Of a stretch of 64,000 nt of DNA, positions 44,876 through 56,878 are shown in pieces (within the stretch, counting starts at the first letter, position 1; each line of letters begins with the position of its first letter). The notes under the pieces are model-generated. The model was not told the DNA's origin and did no database searches. It saw only the letters and a program-made list of their open reading frames with translations. The DNA is from Linum tenue (Eukaryota; Streptophyta; Magnoliopsida; Malpighiales; Linaceae). Position numbers and translations under genes: made by a program. The DNA lies in contig CAMGYJ010000006.1 in the NCBI GenBank assembly GCA_946122785.1, forward strand, positions 33,220,168 through 33,284,167. The letters run 5' to 3'.

Positions 44876-46544
44876 CTCCCCCTCAAGCGAAGACATGAAT
44901 GACAAGAATGTCGAGCTTGAAGAAGTAAATGTGAAGAACAAGCATGATGGCTTGAACCACAAAACTTGAGATGAATAACATCTCAGACTAGGTTGATTGG
45001 AGACTCACTCTCTCTGAACAACCTGATGATAGAGACGATTGACTGCGTCTCTTGAACTGGAACACACTTGGTACATCGCGGTCGACCTGATGACTGAATT
45101 AGTCGACCGTCGTATGTTGACCTCCTATTCTCCCCCTCAAGCCGGAGCATGAACATCGTGAATGCCCGGCTTGAAAAGCGATGAATGGTTGATATGTGTC
45201 CACTAATGAACCGAAAGAGGGGACGACCATTTCTTAGATCGTGAATGCCAGCTGGACGATGAAGGGACGATTACTTCTTTGATCGTACTACCTTTTGAAC
45301 GCCAGGGGACGATCATTTTATGGATCGTGAATGCCTCGACCTGATGACTTGAAAATTTTGTTGACAAAAGCTGTTCTTTCTCCCCAACACTAGCTATTTG
45401 AAGAGATGACCACTAACGATCATGATTGTCTTCAACGCCATGACTGTGATGTTGGTGAAGATGCTCCTCTCTACATGACCTTGACTAGCCACAATGACAA
45501 CTTGACTCCAGCTTTGGACAGAGTATGAATTCCATGACACATCTCGTCGGCTGTAAACTTCAAAAGTATTCTGAACCTGCCAAATTGTCTCCCAAAACTG
45601 ATCCTTGTGCGAACACCACCACAACAACAAAAAACATTAACCTGCATGCGCAAAGGCAAATGCCCCACAACCAATTGTGAGTGCTTGATGAAGATCACCC
45701 GGCTCCCACGATAACAAGATAATAACGTCGTCGCCGTTGACCAAACCTACGCCCATCAACCTTGCAACAACCCTAACAACAACATAACCTGGAGGGGACG
45801 ACCTGGCCGCAAGGATGAGACCGGAATTGGAGTCCAAGACGTGGATTTTTGACGTCACAGCCCGATCCCCAACTTGCAGCTGGATTGAAGAATACGCCAA
45901 AGCACCAGCATAGCCGCTGATCAAGCATCTCGGACGAGGGCGCTGGTACGAGCCGATGTCAGGCACTGCAATCAAGCAACGAAACCCCCAAAAAACTTGA
46001 TATCGGACTAAAGCATGGGCTTTGACTCGGATACGGATGAGGCAGAACAATTGATGACAAGTTCATCGCCCAAGAGGACGGCGAACGGACGAGGCTTATG
46101 GGGATGGCGACGCGCTCGACCCAGAACGAGAACGCAGCACGGAGACAGAGACGGGATCAACACCTGATTTGAGGGACTCAGCGCTTGAACTTAGCTGAGT
46201 GAGCGTGGGCTTTTTTTTTTTGTAGCCCACGACGAACTGTTCGTCTGAAGCGGACAGCTCCGACGAGACGAAGAGATCAGCATAGCAGCAAAGACATTAG
46301 CGGCTTCGACTGATGATTTGCCTTGAACGGCAACTGGGCGATGAAAAGCGAATAAGAGCTGGCAGCGGCAGTGATGCAGTCATGACTACAACTCTGTTGC
46401 AATTGACGATGAGGCTAGCAGAGACCCGGTGCGGAACTGAACAACCCTGCTATGGACAATTCCCAGAACACGACTGCAATGACCTCGTAGACAAACGGTT
46501 GATGATGAGCGGAAGCTCAAAACCCTAGAGAAGGATCGAGATTT

Positions 46545-46556
46545 GCTCTGATACCA
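46545..46556 (-). promoter_or_regulatory. Primer-binding site (initiator tRNA-Met)
   Basis: The minus strand reads TGGTATCAGAGC directly after LTR-b. It fixes LTR-b as the 5' LTR of the minus-strand element. Confidence 0.85.
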
Positions 46557-46817
46557 TGTAGAATTTGATGATGCGGAAATACGAAAGAACACAAGATTTT
46601 ACGTGGTATCCTCGATCTTGATTGATCGAGACTAATCCACGGTGAGCTCATAAGAGCTCACGGCTGATCTCTTATTAGGATTACATCTTGACGGCTTGCT
46701 ATCACACAAGTCGATAGCTAAGCTTATATAGATAAACTTAGGGTTAAAACCCTAATCCAACGAATCAGACGAGGCCCAACAAGGCCAAATACTAACACGG
46801 TTTAAGTAACCACAACA
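46557..46817 (-). repeat. LTR-b (261 bp)
   Basis: The inner LTR, in the same orientation as LTR-a. It lacks the 7-base segment shared by LTR-a and LTR-c. Confidence 0.9.
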
Positions 46818-47035
46818 CTCCCCCTCAAGCGAAGACATGAATGACAAGAATGTCGAGCTTGAAGAAGTAAATGTGAAGAACAAGCATGATGGCTTGAACC
46901 ACAAAACTTGAGATGAATAACATCTCAGACTAGGTTGATTGGAGACTCACTCTCTCTGAACAACCTGATGATAGAGACGATTGACTGCGTCTCTTGAACT
47001 GGAACACACTTGGTACATCGCGGTCGACCTGATGA

Positions 47036-47303
47036 TGTTGTGGTTACTTAAACCGTGTTAGTATTTGGCCTTGTTGGGCCTCGTCTGATTCGTTGGATTA
47101 GGGTTTTAACCCTAAGTTTATCTATATAAGCTTAGCTATCGACTTGTGTGATAGCAAGCCGTCAAGATGTAATCCTAATAAGAGATCAGCCGTGAGCTCT
47201 TATGAGCTCACCGTGGATTAGTCTCGATCAATCAAGATCGAGGATACCACGTAAAATCTTGTGTTCTGTGTTCTTTCGTATTTCCGCATCATCAAATTCT
47301 ACA
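47036..47303 (+). repeat. LTR-c (268 bp), inverted
   Basis: The outer right LTR, reverse complement of LTR-a and of the same length. It is joined to a 218-base copy of the polypurine-side internal sequence (46818-47035 equals 44876-45093). Confidence 0.9.
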
Positions 47304-48386
47304 TTATGTCATTATCACCAAGTGACCAAGTGAGAGTAGTAGGGATGGATTGCATTAAAAAGAACATTATGTCATTATCACCAAGTGAATAAAGTCAATT
47401 TATCATTCCCAACAAGATTAGGTTTGGTTAGTTGTTTGCGAGGGAGAGGAGAGGATGGAAATGACAGCGTTCCAAGTTTATTGACCGCCGCCTAGCACCA
47501 GTGTACCACGCATCAGCCTGCCTAGATTGCAATTAATCCCTTTTGTGCGCCCTTAGGCTCAAGTCAAAGCTTTTCTCACCAATTAAACGCATTCAACGCT
47601 TTATTCCACGATTAGGCTCAAGTCAAAGCTTTTCTCCAGCGCCTTTCTATTAATCATGCCTAGGGCTAGGCGCCCGCGTTGGCATGCCTTTTTAAGGCTG
47701 GCTATAATATATTTTTCAATGAATTAGTAAATTTATTTCATTATTGATAATTAAATAATTACAATATATTATTTTAATTATTTGATGCATCTTACATTGG
47801 TAAAATCATATAGGTTAGATAAAATGTACTGATGTATTAAAAAAATAAGCTAGACCCACCATATGAAATAGTTAGTGAATTTTATGGATGTAGAGGAAAT
47901 GGAAGTCATATGTAGTGGAATGGAAAAAACTGTTGATGTGGCAGTAGAGGCCACAAATGAAATAGAAATGGTATTTCATGTATGTGGATGGTCTTAGAAG
48001 TGATTTTTAATATAAGAGGTTATGTAAAATGACTATAAATGATTTATAATATAAAATATGAATTAAAATTATAAACAATAAAAAATAGTCAAAATGGATC
48101 TTGTTAGATTTCTTTTGTATTATATAATATGATTTCATAATTTATTTTATTTTTAAAATGATATAAATGAAATTAAAATTATATTTTCTGAAATAAAATT
48201 AAAATATGATAAAGATAATCTTTTATTTTCAAAACAGCCTTTCGTAGAATCTCTATATTGGAGCTTCTGCTCTTATGTTATACAAAATCACTTTTCGGCT
48301 TTTCAAAATCTGAGGTTTTACAGGTGTTTGGCCCTGCTTCAGCAATTGAGTACGAAAAGCAGTTCTAAAAGTCGGGCCAAATATAG

Positions 48387-49830
48387 GCATACACATGATA
48401 AAATAGATTTTGTTAACTTTTTTAATCATTCATAATATATCTTACATTTTGAAAAATTGATAAATTAAAATCCATTAGTAATCTAAGCTATCAAGAATAT
48501 TACTAACTCCCGTTGTTGTGAAAAGTTTAATAATGAATTTTATACCAAACAATTATTCATAATTTAATTAGTCGTTCGCCTTCGAATGGTGTTCTTTGTC
48601 AAGAACCGTTTAATATCAATAACTCGAGTTATCGAGAGAGGCTCAATAATATATCTTATACCATTTACTAACACACCTACTCATAAAAAGTCAACTTATA
48701 CAGAATTGAAGTTTAGGGAGGTCATGATTCGAACACAAGACCTTTCAATAAACTATTCTCAATTGGATGTGCCCCAATTTTCAGTATCAACTAACCATTG
48801 TATTTGTACCTAAGTTCGGCATATTATCACTCACATAAGGACTTCGTTTAACTCTTTTTTCATGAATCAGTGTGGAGAGGCAATGTTTTATCCATGCCCT
48901 CTAAGCATAATTATCAAATGACACTTCACTCGCTGAGGGATTGTACCAGATAAGCATCATTGTACTGTAGTGAACCGATGCTCAATTGAACCGAACCTAT
49001 TCCCTCTGTGCAATGAGGTATTTGCCTCACATGTGGCTTTACCCCATACTTTATTTGCGACGATAACGTGTTTCATATCGCTTTGTCATGGTTGGATTTT
49101 CTAATTAATTGCAATGCAATTAAGCCCCATTAAGCTTTAAGGGCAGAAGACTCGTTTAAAAGAGTATAAGAACTCGCAAAGGATTGTGATAAGAACTACA
49201 TCCGAGTATTTCGAATGGTCTTTAGTCGTAGGACGCAGAAATCCTTCATTGCCACTACACTAGTCTCCCTAGTCATATGTTAATGTAGAGACTAGCAATT
49301 CAAAATAAGATGAGTTTTGGAATTGCTTTGGGGAGAGTGATATTATTTCGAGATTTTTTTAAAAATTTATGCTCATTGCACACACAAACATATGTAGAAG
49401 TGTAAAGAGAAATCTACCATAACAACCCATCCCACTTTAAACGTAGTCATATCACATAAGTAGAAACCCCCGCGCCCCTCAACACAAAAAGAAAAGGATG
49501 ACAGAAGAAAGAAAACACTTACTCGACACCCGCAGTGGGTGAACGAGCCTTGGGCTCTGAGTCAGGAACATCGTCCATGGGGATATTAGTTGATGTGGGT
49601 AGAGTGGCTGCAACTTAGAGACTGAGAGGTGAAACAGTCGCCAATAGCTCATATCCCATGCAACACAACAAGTCGTCTCATTCTTATACTGCTTCTCAAA
49701 ATCCTTCATCCAACTATGAGGGTGAAATCATTAGGTCTGGCAGTAGGTGCCTACCTCTCCAATCTTAGCGAGGAGAGTCATTCAATTACGTCCAATGTGT
49801 CTCATCGTAGCAAGGTTGCTTACGGAGCCA
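48387..49830 (-). other. Unassigned region left of the chromovirus
   Basis: Positions 48387-49400 show no gene; 48586-48813 is an open frame without a recognisable domain. On the minus strand 49480-49830 reads as broken coding DNA ('MKDFEKQYKNETTC') and joins the sequence right of the chromovirus (55019 onward) when the insertion and one GGATT copy are removed. It is thus part of an older, decayed coding element of unknown type. Confidence 0.4.
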
Positions 49831-49835
49831 GGATT

Positions 49836-50134
49836 TGATAAGGATCGAAGTTGAATTGTGAGAGAACTCCCTTTTCTTGGCGGGAGCTGGCCCACGACTC
49901 TCCACTTATTCTGCAAATTCAAAAGCAACTAACAGCTAACTTTGACTCCTCCAACTAACAGCAACTAACAGCAATGTAAAAGACTCTTAACATCAACACA
50001 AATGACTCTCCTACAGCAAGCATACTACTTCATCATGGGCCAACTACTCCACGTAGTCTGGATAGCGTCGATTGGGCTGGGCTGCTTGTGTTGAGTGGCG
50101 AGTGTGATGGTGAGGTGCAGGGGCCCTCTCATCA
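49836..50134 (-). repeat. 3' LTR with internal deletion
   Basis: This LTR is 299 bp long; the 5' LTR has 466 bp. It lacks about 167 bp found at 54602-54768. The gap edges share 'AGCT', which fits deletion by short direct repeats. The gag-pol stop codon (50044-50046) lies inside this LTR. Confidence 0.9.
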
Positions 50135-53100
50135 TTACCTGCCTCTGAAGAAAAGACATTGTCCTCAATGTCCAGCTGCACAAAACGATCATAGAACTCA
50201 GAAGCTACTTCCCACGTGGCATCGTCATGGGGTAGGGACCGCCACTTAACTAGGACCTCCTCGATCGGACGAGATCCGCGTTGTATCCAACGAGTCTCAA
50301 GTATGGCCTCGGGCTGGAGCAGTAGCGTGCCATTATCGGCAATGGGTGGAATCTCCAAGCTAGGAGAAGGTGGCGGAGTGGGGCAAGGCCGCAACAGCGA
50401 GACATGAAAGACGGGGTGGACTCGATTTCCAGAGGGCAGACCCAGGCGATAAGCAACCGGACCGATGCATTCAGTGACAAGGTAGGGTCCGTAATAACGG
50501 TAGGCTAGCGTCTGCGATGCGCGACAAAAGACGGTGTCTTGCCGGTACGGCTGCAACTTGAGGTACACCCAGTCGTCGACTTGGAATTGAACCTCCCGGC
50601 GTCGTAAGTCGGCATTTTGTTTCATGCGATGTTGGGCCACAGACAAGTTGAGCTTGAGTTCGTTCAAGAGGTCGTTGCGATCCAGCAGCGTTTGGTCGAC
50701 TTCATGAACACCGGTCGCACCAGGCCTATAACATGGAATATTTGGAGGAAGACGACCGTACAAGGTAGTGAAGGGAGTCATACCTGCCGAGCTATGGAAG
50801 CTTGTGTTGTACCAGAATTCTGCCCACGGCAAGGAAGCGATCCAGCGCTTGGGTTGTTGATGTGTAAAACAACGTAAGTATTGCTCAACACACCTGTTCA
50901 CGACCTCCGTTTGTCCGTCAGTTTGCGGGTGGTAAGAAGAGGACATTTGGAGAGTAGTACCCGATTGCCGGTGGAGCTCTTTCCAGAAGTGACTCATGAA
51001 AACCGGATCACGATCACTAACGATGGAGCGAGGAACGCCGTGCAACCGAACTATCTCAACAACAAAGTGATCAGCTACGGATCGAGCCGTGTAGGGATGG
51101 GATAGGGAGATGAAATGGCCGTATTTGGCGAGGCGATCAAAAACAACGAGGATGATCGTCTTCCCTATGGAGCTGGGTAGGCCATCAATGAAGTCTAAGG
51201 AGATGTCTTCCCACACCTGCGTTGGAATCGGCAAAGGTTGGAGCAAGCCAGCTGGTGCGAGGGTCTCTGCCTTGGCTCGATGACAAATATCACAAGCATT
51301 GATGAAGCCCTTGACATCGGTGAACATACCCGACCAATAGAATTGGGAGGCCAGCCGTTTATACGTGCGCTCAATGTCGGAGTGGCCGCCGGCTGGGGTG
51401 GAGTGGAATTCCCTAAGCAGCTGCAGGACGAGAGGAGAATGAGGGGGAATCACCACGCGGCAGCGGTAGAGGACCATGTTGTTGCAAATGGAATATGGGC
51501 CGGGGTTGGGAGTTTTGGCTTTGGCGGTGATGCGCTGCATATAACGGTTGGAGAGAGCTAGTTCCTGGAGATCTTTCCACAGAGACGTATGGGCAAGGGA
51601 GACTGCAAATAATGCGGAAAGAGTTGGTTTCCTACTCAGGGAATCAGTCACCTGATTCTCCTTGTCGGGCTTGTAGGAGATCTCATAATCAAAGCCCAAA
51701 AGTTTAGAAACCCATTTTTGTTGTTCTGGTGTAGTGATCCGCTGATCCAAAAGATGTTTGAGGCTCCGTTGGTCTGTTCGAATAAGAAACCGTCGGCCCA
51801 AAATATAAGGCTGCCAGGCCTGCACGGCGGTGACGACGGCGAGCATCTTCGTGGCGTAGGTAGAGAGCGATTGTTCGGATTTTCCTAGTGCTTTGCTCAT
51901 GTAAGCAATGGGTCTCTCCCCCTGCATCAGAACGGCCCCAATGCCACTGTCGGAGGCGTCAGTCTCAATGACAAAAGGAGCATTGAAGTTCGGCATCGCC
52001 AGCACCGGGGTTGTCGACATGGCAACCTTCAAACGTTGAAAGGCCTCGGCAGCAGACTACTCGAGCTGCCCTTTCTTGAGGAGGTGAGTCAAGGGACGAG
52101 CAATGCAGCCATAGTCGCGGACAAATTTCCGATAGTAACCCGTGAGACCCAAGAATCCCCTCAATTATGTAGTTGACGTTGGAACAGGCCAATTCGTCAT
52201 AGCTTGAATCTTGCGAGGATCTACCTTAACTCCTGTATCTGTAATTATGTGACCGAGGTACTCGATTTCGCGCAAGCCAAATGCGCATTTGGAGAACTTG
52301 ACAAAGAACTGATGATGTGGAAGGATAAGGAGAACCTTCCGGACGTGATCGCGATGGCTTTCCATATCAGGACTATAGACCAGGATATCGTCGAAGAAAA
52401 CCAAGATGAATTTGCGCAGCATAGGTCGGAAAATCTCATTCATAATAGCTTGAAAGGTCGAGGGCGCATTGCAAAGGCCAAAGGGCATTACCAGATATTC
52501 GTAATGACCGTTGTGGGTGCGGAACGCTGTTTTGTGAACGTCAGCGGGGTGCATTCGAATCTGGTGGTAGCCGGCTCTCAAATCGAGTTTGGTGAAATAT
52601 GCAGCACCATGTAGCTCGTCCAGCATGTCCTCGACCATTGGAATAGGGAATCGATCTTTGATTGTTGCCGAGTTCAATGCTCTATAGTCCGTACAGAAAT
52701 GCTATGTCCCGTCTTTCTTTTTGACTAATAACACTGGTGAGGAGAAGGGGCTGGTGCTCGGCTGAACCAGACCAGCGGCGAGCATTTTGTTGACCTGTTC
52801 TTCGATCTCGCCCTTTTGGAAATATGCATAGCGGTACGGTCGTACGTTGATGGCTTCAGTACCTTCTTTCAGTGTGATGCGATGCTCGATTTGGAGGTGC
52901 GGATGGAGGCTATTTGGTTCCTCAAACAGATCACCGAACTCGCGTAGGAGGTCGCGGAGTTCTTCGGGAACGGGGTGGAGCAGGTCTTCCGACGAGGGAA
53001 CAATACAAACGGCTCGGAGTTCGGGTTCTTCCTTGGTGATGCCTTTCAATGTGGTGGCCCTTCGGCCTGTGTCTGTGATCCCTCATAGTTGTCGGCGTTG

Positions 53101-54528
53101 TCCCTCCCAATCAAATTCCATCTCCAAACTCTTCTAGTTGCTTTGGACCGTGCCCAATGTTTCCAGCCACTAGATTCCTAGAACAACATCAAAACCGATA
53201 AGGGGAATGGCAAAGAGAGTCACAGGAAAGTGAGTGCCTTGTATTGTGAGAGGGACGTTGTCGTGTCGGTCGTTACATTTCATTGGTTTGCCACTTGCTA
53301 CCCAGACATTGAACGGAGCTATGGCGGAGATGGGTAGCCGAAGTGCTTCCGCCGTGGTGGTGTTGATGAAGTTGTGGGTCGACCCACTATCGATCAACAC
53401 TATTAACTTGGTTCGGCCCACTTGGGCCCAAACTCGTAGGGTTCTTCCACCCGTTCGACCCGTGATGGCATGGAGGGAGACCTCAGCATCGTCGACGGTC
53501 TCTTCTTCTTCCTCATCCAACAGCATCATGATACGTGGTTTGGCACAACGGTGGGTAGGTGTGAATTTCTCATCACAATTAAAACAAAGACCTGCTTGTC
53601 GACGGCGGTGGATCTCTTTGTATGGAATTTGCCGGCCTCCTAGTGACGGTGGTGGCCAATTACGAGCGGGAGGCGGGAGATCAAAAGCGCGTGGTCGCGC
53701 CACGAAGGTGGGCTCGAACATGGGTCGAGGTTTTGTCTTGGGTGCAGTTGTATAATGTGCCGGTGATCGGTAGGAGCTGTCCGGCGGACTCCGATAACGA
53801 GAGAGCTGCTCATCGCGGACGTGGGCCAAATTAATGGCCTCCTTCAATGTCCGAGGGTTGAAGATCCGGATCCCATCAGCAATTTCAGTTTTCAATCCTC
53901 CCAAGAAGGTGCCGACCAACGCTTGTTGCGTCCATCCCCGGATGCGATTGCCGAGCTTTTCGAACTTCGTCTGATAATCCCGAAGGGTCCCTGTCTGTTT
54001 GATATCTGATAGAGCTTCGTCGAATCCGGTGGAAGCAGAGGGTCCAAATCGCGCTCAAAGTTCAGTCGAAAAAATTTCCCAGGTAATGGGAATTCCGTCG
54101 GCTCCATAGGTTCTGCGGAGCCACTGCCACCATTGGTTTGCATCCCCTTTGAGGTGATACGACGCCAGGGACACCTTTTGACCTTCCGGAATGGCTTGGA
54201 ATTCGAAGAATTGTTCCACTCTTGAGAACCAGAAAGTGGGGTCGTCGCCGGCGAAGGTTGGGAACTCCAGTCGAGCTAGTTTAGCCCCAAAGAAGGGCTA
54301 GTGATCCCGTTCCTCGAAATCGTTGGGAGGAGGTTGTCAAGTCCGGCCGTTGACGGAACGTTCTCCCTCATCGGAACGTCGGTCTTCATTCTTGGTTGCC
54401 TGATCTTGAGCAATTTTGTTGACAACAAGCTGAACGGCTGCCAGTTGGTCTATGATCGCCTGGATGCCGGTTTGGTTCTCATGTGTAGCGGTTTCGAGAG
54501 CTTCGATGTGTTGTGCGTGAGTGCCCAT
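50044..54528 (-). pseudogene. Chromovirus Gag-Pol polyprotein
   Basis: The frame starts at ATG 54528 and runs 1495 codons to 50044. Gag covers about 54528-53640. A zinc knuckle-like C-F-N-C...H-R-C lies near 53590-53550. The protease site is D-S-G-S in 'LIDSGSTHNFI' (about 53400). Reverse transcriptase (52900-52200) has 'FFDDILVYS'. RNase H follows from about 52010 ('ETDASDSGIGAVL'). Integrase (51400-50700) has the H-H-C-C zinc site ending 'CDICHRAK' and catalytic Asp/Asp/Glu words 'DFIDGLP' and 'SDRDPVF'. A chromodomain-like end reads 'EEVLVKWRSLPHDDATWE'. In-frame stops: 54337, 54298, 54055, 53170, 53134, 53083, 52702, 52165 and 52057. Most are one transition away from Trp, Gln or Arg codons, as expected from decay of methylated cytosines. 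Confidence 0.95.
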
Positions 54529-54533
54529 GCCGG

Positions 54534-54545
54534 GCTCTGATACCA
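54534..54545 (-). promoter_or_regulatory. Primer-binding site (initiator tRNA-Met)
   Basis: The minus strand reads TGGTATCAGAGC, two bases from the 5' LTR edge. Confidence 0.85.
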
Positions 54546-54547
54546 AG

Positions 54548-55013
54548 TGATAAGGATCGAAGTTGAATTGTGAGAGAACTCCCTTTTCTTGGCGGGAGCT
54601 GGCTAGCGTTCTATTTTCTGGGCTGGAACTACCAGAGACGAGTGTCTTTTATGAAATAATGCTTGCCTCTTATTCCCTTCTAAAGCTGAATTAAATATAT
54701 CCATGAATGCAACCGAGAAACAACCTATTCCTACTCTTGTGGAACCCTTCCTACGTTTACCAACAGCTACCCACGACTCTCCACTTATTCTGCAAATTCA
54801 AAAGCAACTAACAGCTAACTTTGACTCCTCCAACTAACAGCAACTAACAGCAACGTAAAAGACTCTTAACATCAACACAAATGACTCTCCTACAACACGC
54901 ATACTACTTCATCATGGGCCAACTACTCCATGTAGTCTCGATAGCGTCGATTGGGCTGGGCTGCTCGTGTTGAGTGGCGAGTGTGATGGTGAGGTGCAGG
55001 GGCCCTCTCATCA
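54548..55013 (-). repeat. 5' LTR (466 bp)
   Basis: The longer of the two LTRs, TGATAAGG...CTCATCA on the plus strand. It contains 54602-54768, missing from the other LTR. Confidence 0.9.
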
Positions 55014-55018
55014 GGATT

Positions 55019-56626
55019 GAACCGCCCTAACATGGCAGTGATAAAGGCAATGTCAATCTTCAAAGGAGAGACAAGTGGTTCGCGAAGGCTGACTCTATAG
55101 CTGGCAATCTGGCTAGGGGTGATTAGCCGAGCATGGGTGTGAACAAAGCCCTTGATGCTACCTCACTCGTCCCATATGAGATGCTCCCCATATGATGGGT
55201 TACTATGAACGTTGTGAGCAATTCCAATGACAAAATCTCTCATGAAGAGTTGTGGGCTATGCGCTGCATTGCTCAAACGATCGAAATCTTATGCGAGCAT
55301 CCAACAATGATGGACCCACCGATCCTCCATAAAGGCATGAGAGATTGTCATATGTAGAGAAATAGCAGGACTTCGACACTCCCTAAGACGGTTGAAAAGA
55401 GAGAGGTATCTGATTAAGTGTAGGAAACAAAAGAGAGAGCCAGTCATGTTAGAAGTGCATATCAATGCCATACTAAAACAACCGACTTTTCCGAGGAGTC
55501 TGGCTCAGTGATCTTGTTGCATCTTTCTGATCTCATCTTCTGTTGCTATGGGACCGAGCCATGCAGTAGACAGGGGGCATGAATTGGGTGTGGTGTGACA
55601 ACTGACGATGGCATCCCGAGCTTCTCTACAAGAGAGGTGTAGGTGTCATGATAAATGTGACAGAAGAACTTGTATGACATATAAACTGTAGCGTTGTCGG
55701 TTGGCCGTATCAGAGCTTGAATGATGATAAAATCTCTCTTGTGAGTCGAGCGTACGAGCTACCAGGCACTAAGAAGATATCAAATAGGTTGAGGTTAGTT
55801 AGGCGCTCCTGAAGCAACTCAACCCAATCTTCTGTTAGATCAAAAGAGGGACGAGGGTATTTGTACGAAAGCCCGAGACTGGGTGACTAGGATTGTGATA
55901 GAGTCGTGAATAAAATTCGCTTTCCGTGAAGAATATTTCCACCCTCTGTAGACACCACTTTTTGTCCGGGTTAAAACCTTTTTACTTAAATAAAATTTAG
56001 TTTTTATTGAAGATTTGCAATAGCGAGTTAATTGATTTTCAAACTAGAATATATTGATAGTGCTTGAGACGGTCGTGTTCGCATTAACTCTATGAGATAA
56101 GAAATAGCAAATCTCGATTGATAGAGTCAAGTTGATGTTTAAGATATTCACTCGGCTTGGGTTAGTGGGGTTTCGATTTTCATGTTTTGGTTTGGTTAAG
56201 CGAATTAACCAATTGATTAATCTCATTGTCATGAGTTGTTTAAGACCAATAACAATTGAATTGGACGTTGGAGTTGGAGTTGGAGTTGAGAACTATAAAA
56301 TATGAGGAGAAGGTTAAACAAAAATTACCCTTAACATAAGTTTTGATTACTAAATAACAATTATAACTATGATTAGTAATCAGTTACAATTACATAGACC
56401 CTTTCATTAAACAAAGATTACAAATTACAAATTTTATTACAAGGGATCAAAGCCTAAGCCCAAGTCAGCTCAGTCCAGCCCTAGTCAACAAAGTCAAACT
56501 AGTTAGAGAACAGGTCTGACCAAACCCATATCGATCCAACCCAACTCAGACCGGTCCGACTCAAACCCGACACTATTCCAGACTTGGGTAACAAGTTGAC
56601 TCTCCTATAAAAAAAACTCCACTCTT
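55019..56626 (-). other. Decayed coding-like region of unknown type
   Basis: On the minus strand, 55020-55900 shows long coding-like stretches with frequent stops ('ISLHMTISHAFMEDRWVHHC', 'HNVHSNPSYGEHLIWDE'). It continues into 49480-49830 across the chromovirus. It may be an old retroelement gag-like gene, but I cannot name the family. Positions 55950-56626 are AT-rich and unassigned. Confidence 0.35.
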
Positions 56627-56878
56627 CAGAATAAGGGGGACTAGATACTATGACAACACTCATTGTGTTGTTATTGTAACAACACTAGTCTCCAACCAAT
56701 AGGAAGTTAGGGTTGTGATGACTTTTTATTAGATGAGTTGACCTAGTGTAAAATCAAAGCAGGGGTATAATTGTCATTTATGAAAAATATGTTTAAATAA
56801 TAATAAAAAATAAAAAAAATAAAAAATATTTTTTATTTTCGGCCCAAATTTTTGGCCGCCGGAATTCGGCCACCGGTC

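Larger units (their letters stand above)
44608..47303 (-). mobile_element. Non-autonomous Copia-like element with three LTRs, one inverted
   Basis: The order is LTR-a (44608-44875, minus), internal (44876-46556), LTR-b (46557-46817, minus), a partial internal copy (46818-47035) and LTR-c (47036-47303, plus). The whole is flanked by a perfect 5-bp duplication TTATG (44603-44607, 47304-47308), so it behaves as one insertion. A primer-binding site (46545-46556) and a polypurine tract (TTGAGGGGGAG, 44886-44876) are present. The 1.7-kb internal part has no gag-pol; a 137-codon minus-strand frame at 45637-46050 is unrecognised. Confidence 0.85.
44157..47700. mobile_element. hAT-type MITE, host of the Copia-like element
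   Basis: It starts CAAGGTTCAAAAA and ends TTTTTAAGGCTG (inverted repeats of about 12 bp). It is flanked by an 8-bp duplication with one mismatch (GTTATAAT 44149-44156, GCTATAAT 47701-47708). Subterminal words 'CCTAGGCGCGC' and 'GGGCTAGGCGCCCGC' are inverted. Inside lies the Copia-like insertion at 44608-47303. Just right of that, a ~35-bp unit containing 'ATTATGTCATTATCACC' is present twice. Confidence 0.65.
41203..47993. mobile_element. PIF/Harbinger-type non-autonomous element, second layer
   Basis: It starts GAGCATCTGCAT and ends ATGTGGATGGTC (inverted, 9 of 12 matches), and is flanked by the 3-bp repeat TTA (41200-41202 and 47994-47996). Removing it restores the copy A sequence exactly at 'CTATTAGAAGTG'. 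Both subterminal regions hold 'GTGGCA' and 'ATGAAATAG' words. Its own length without nested elements is about 0.8 kb. It has no transposase. Confidence 0.8.
41098..48386. mobile_element. MITE-like element, outer layer of a nest (copy A)
   Basis: The left part (41098-41202) and right part (47997-48386) together match the intact copy B at 42834-43328. The left edge is CTAGTTTGAC and the right edge GGCCAAATATAG, imperfect inverted repeats. All DNA between 41203 and 47993 was inserted later. No coding region belongs to this layer. The superfamily is unknown. Confidence 0.75.
49836..55013 (-). mobile_element. Ty3/gypsy chromovirus, complete but inactivated
   Basis: This 5.2-kb minus-strand element has two LTRs (TGATGAGAGG...CTTATCA), a primer-binding site, gag-pol in a single frame, and a perfect 5-bp duplication GGATT (49831-49835, 55014-55018). 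Domain order (gag, protease, reverse transcriptase, RNase H, integrase, chromodomain-like C-terminus) places it in the chromovirus branch. Nine in-frame stops disable it, with no frameshift. Confidence 0.95.

Noticed and set aside
53234..53755. 173-codon plus-strand frame
   Set aside because: It is antisense to the chromovirus gag-protease region, which has clear domains on the other strand.
50044..54528. Active retrotransposon or virus-like gene set
   Set aside because: Nine in-frame stops interrupt the polyprotein, so this copy is inactive.
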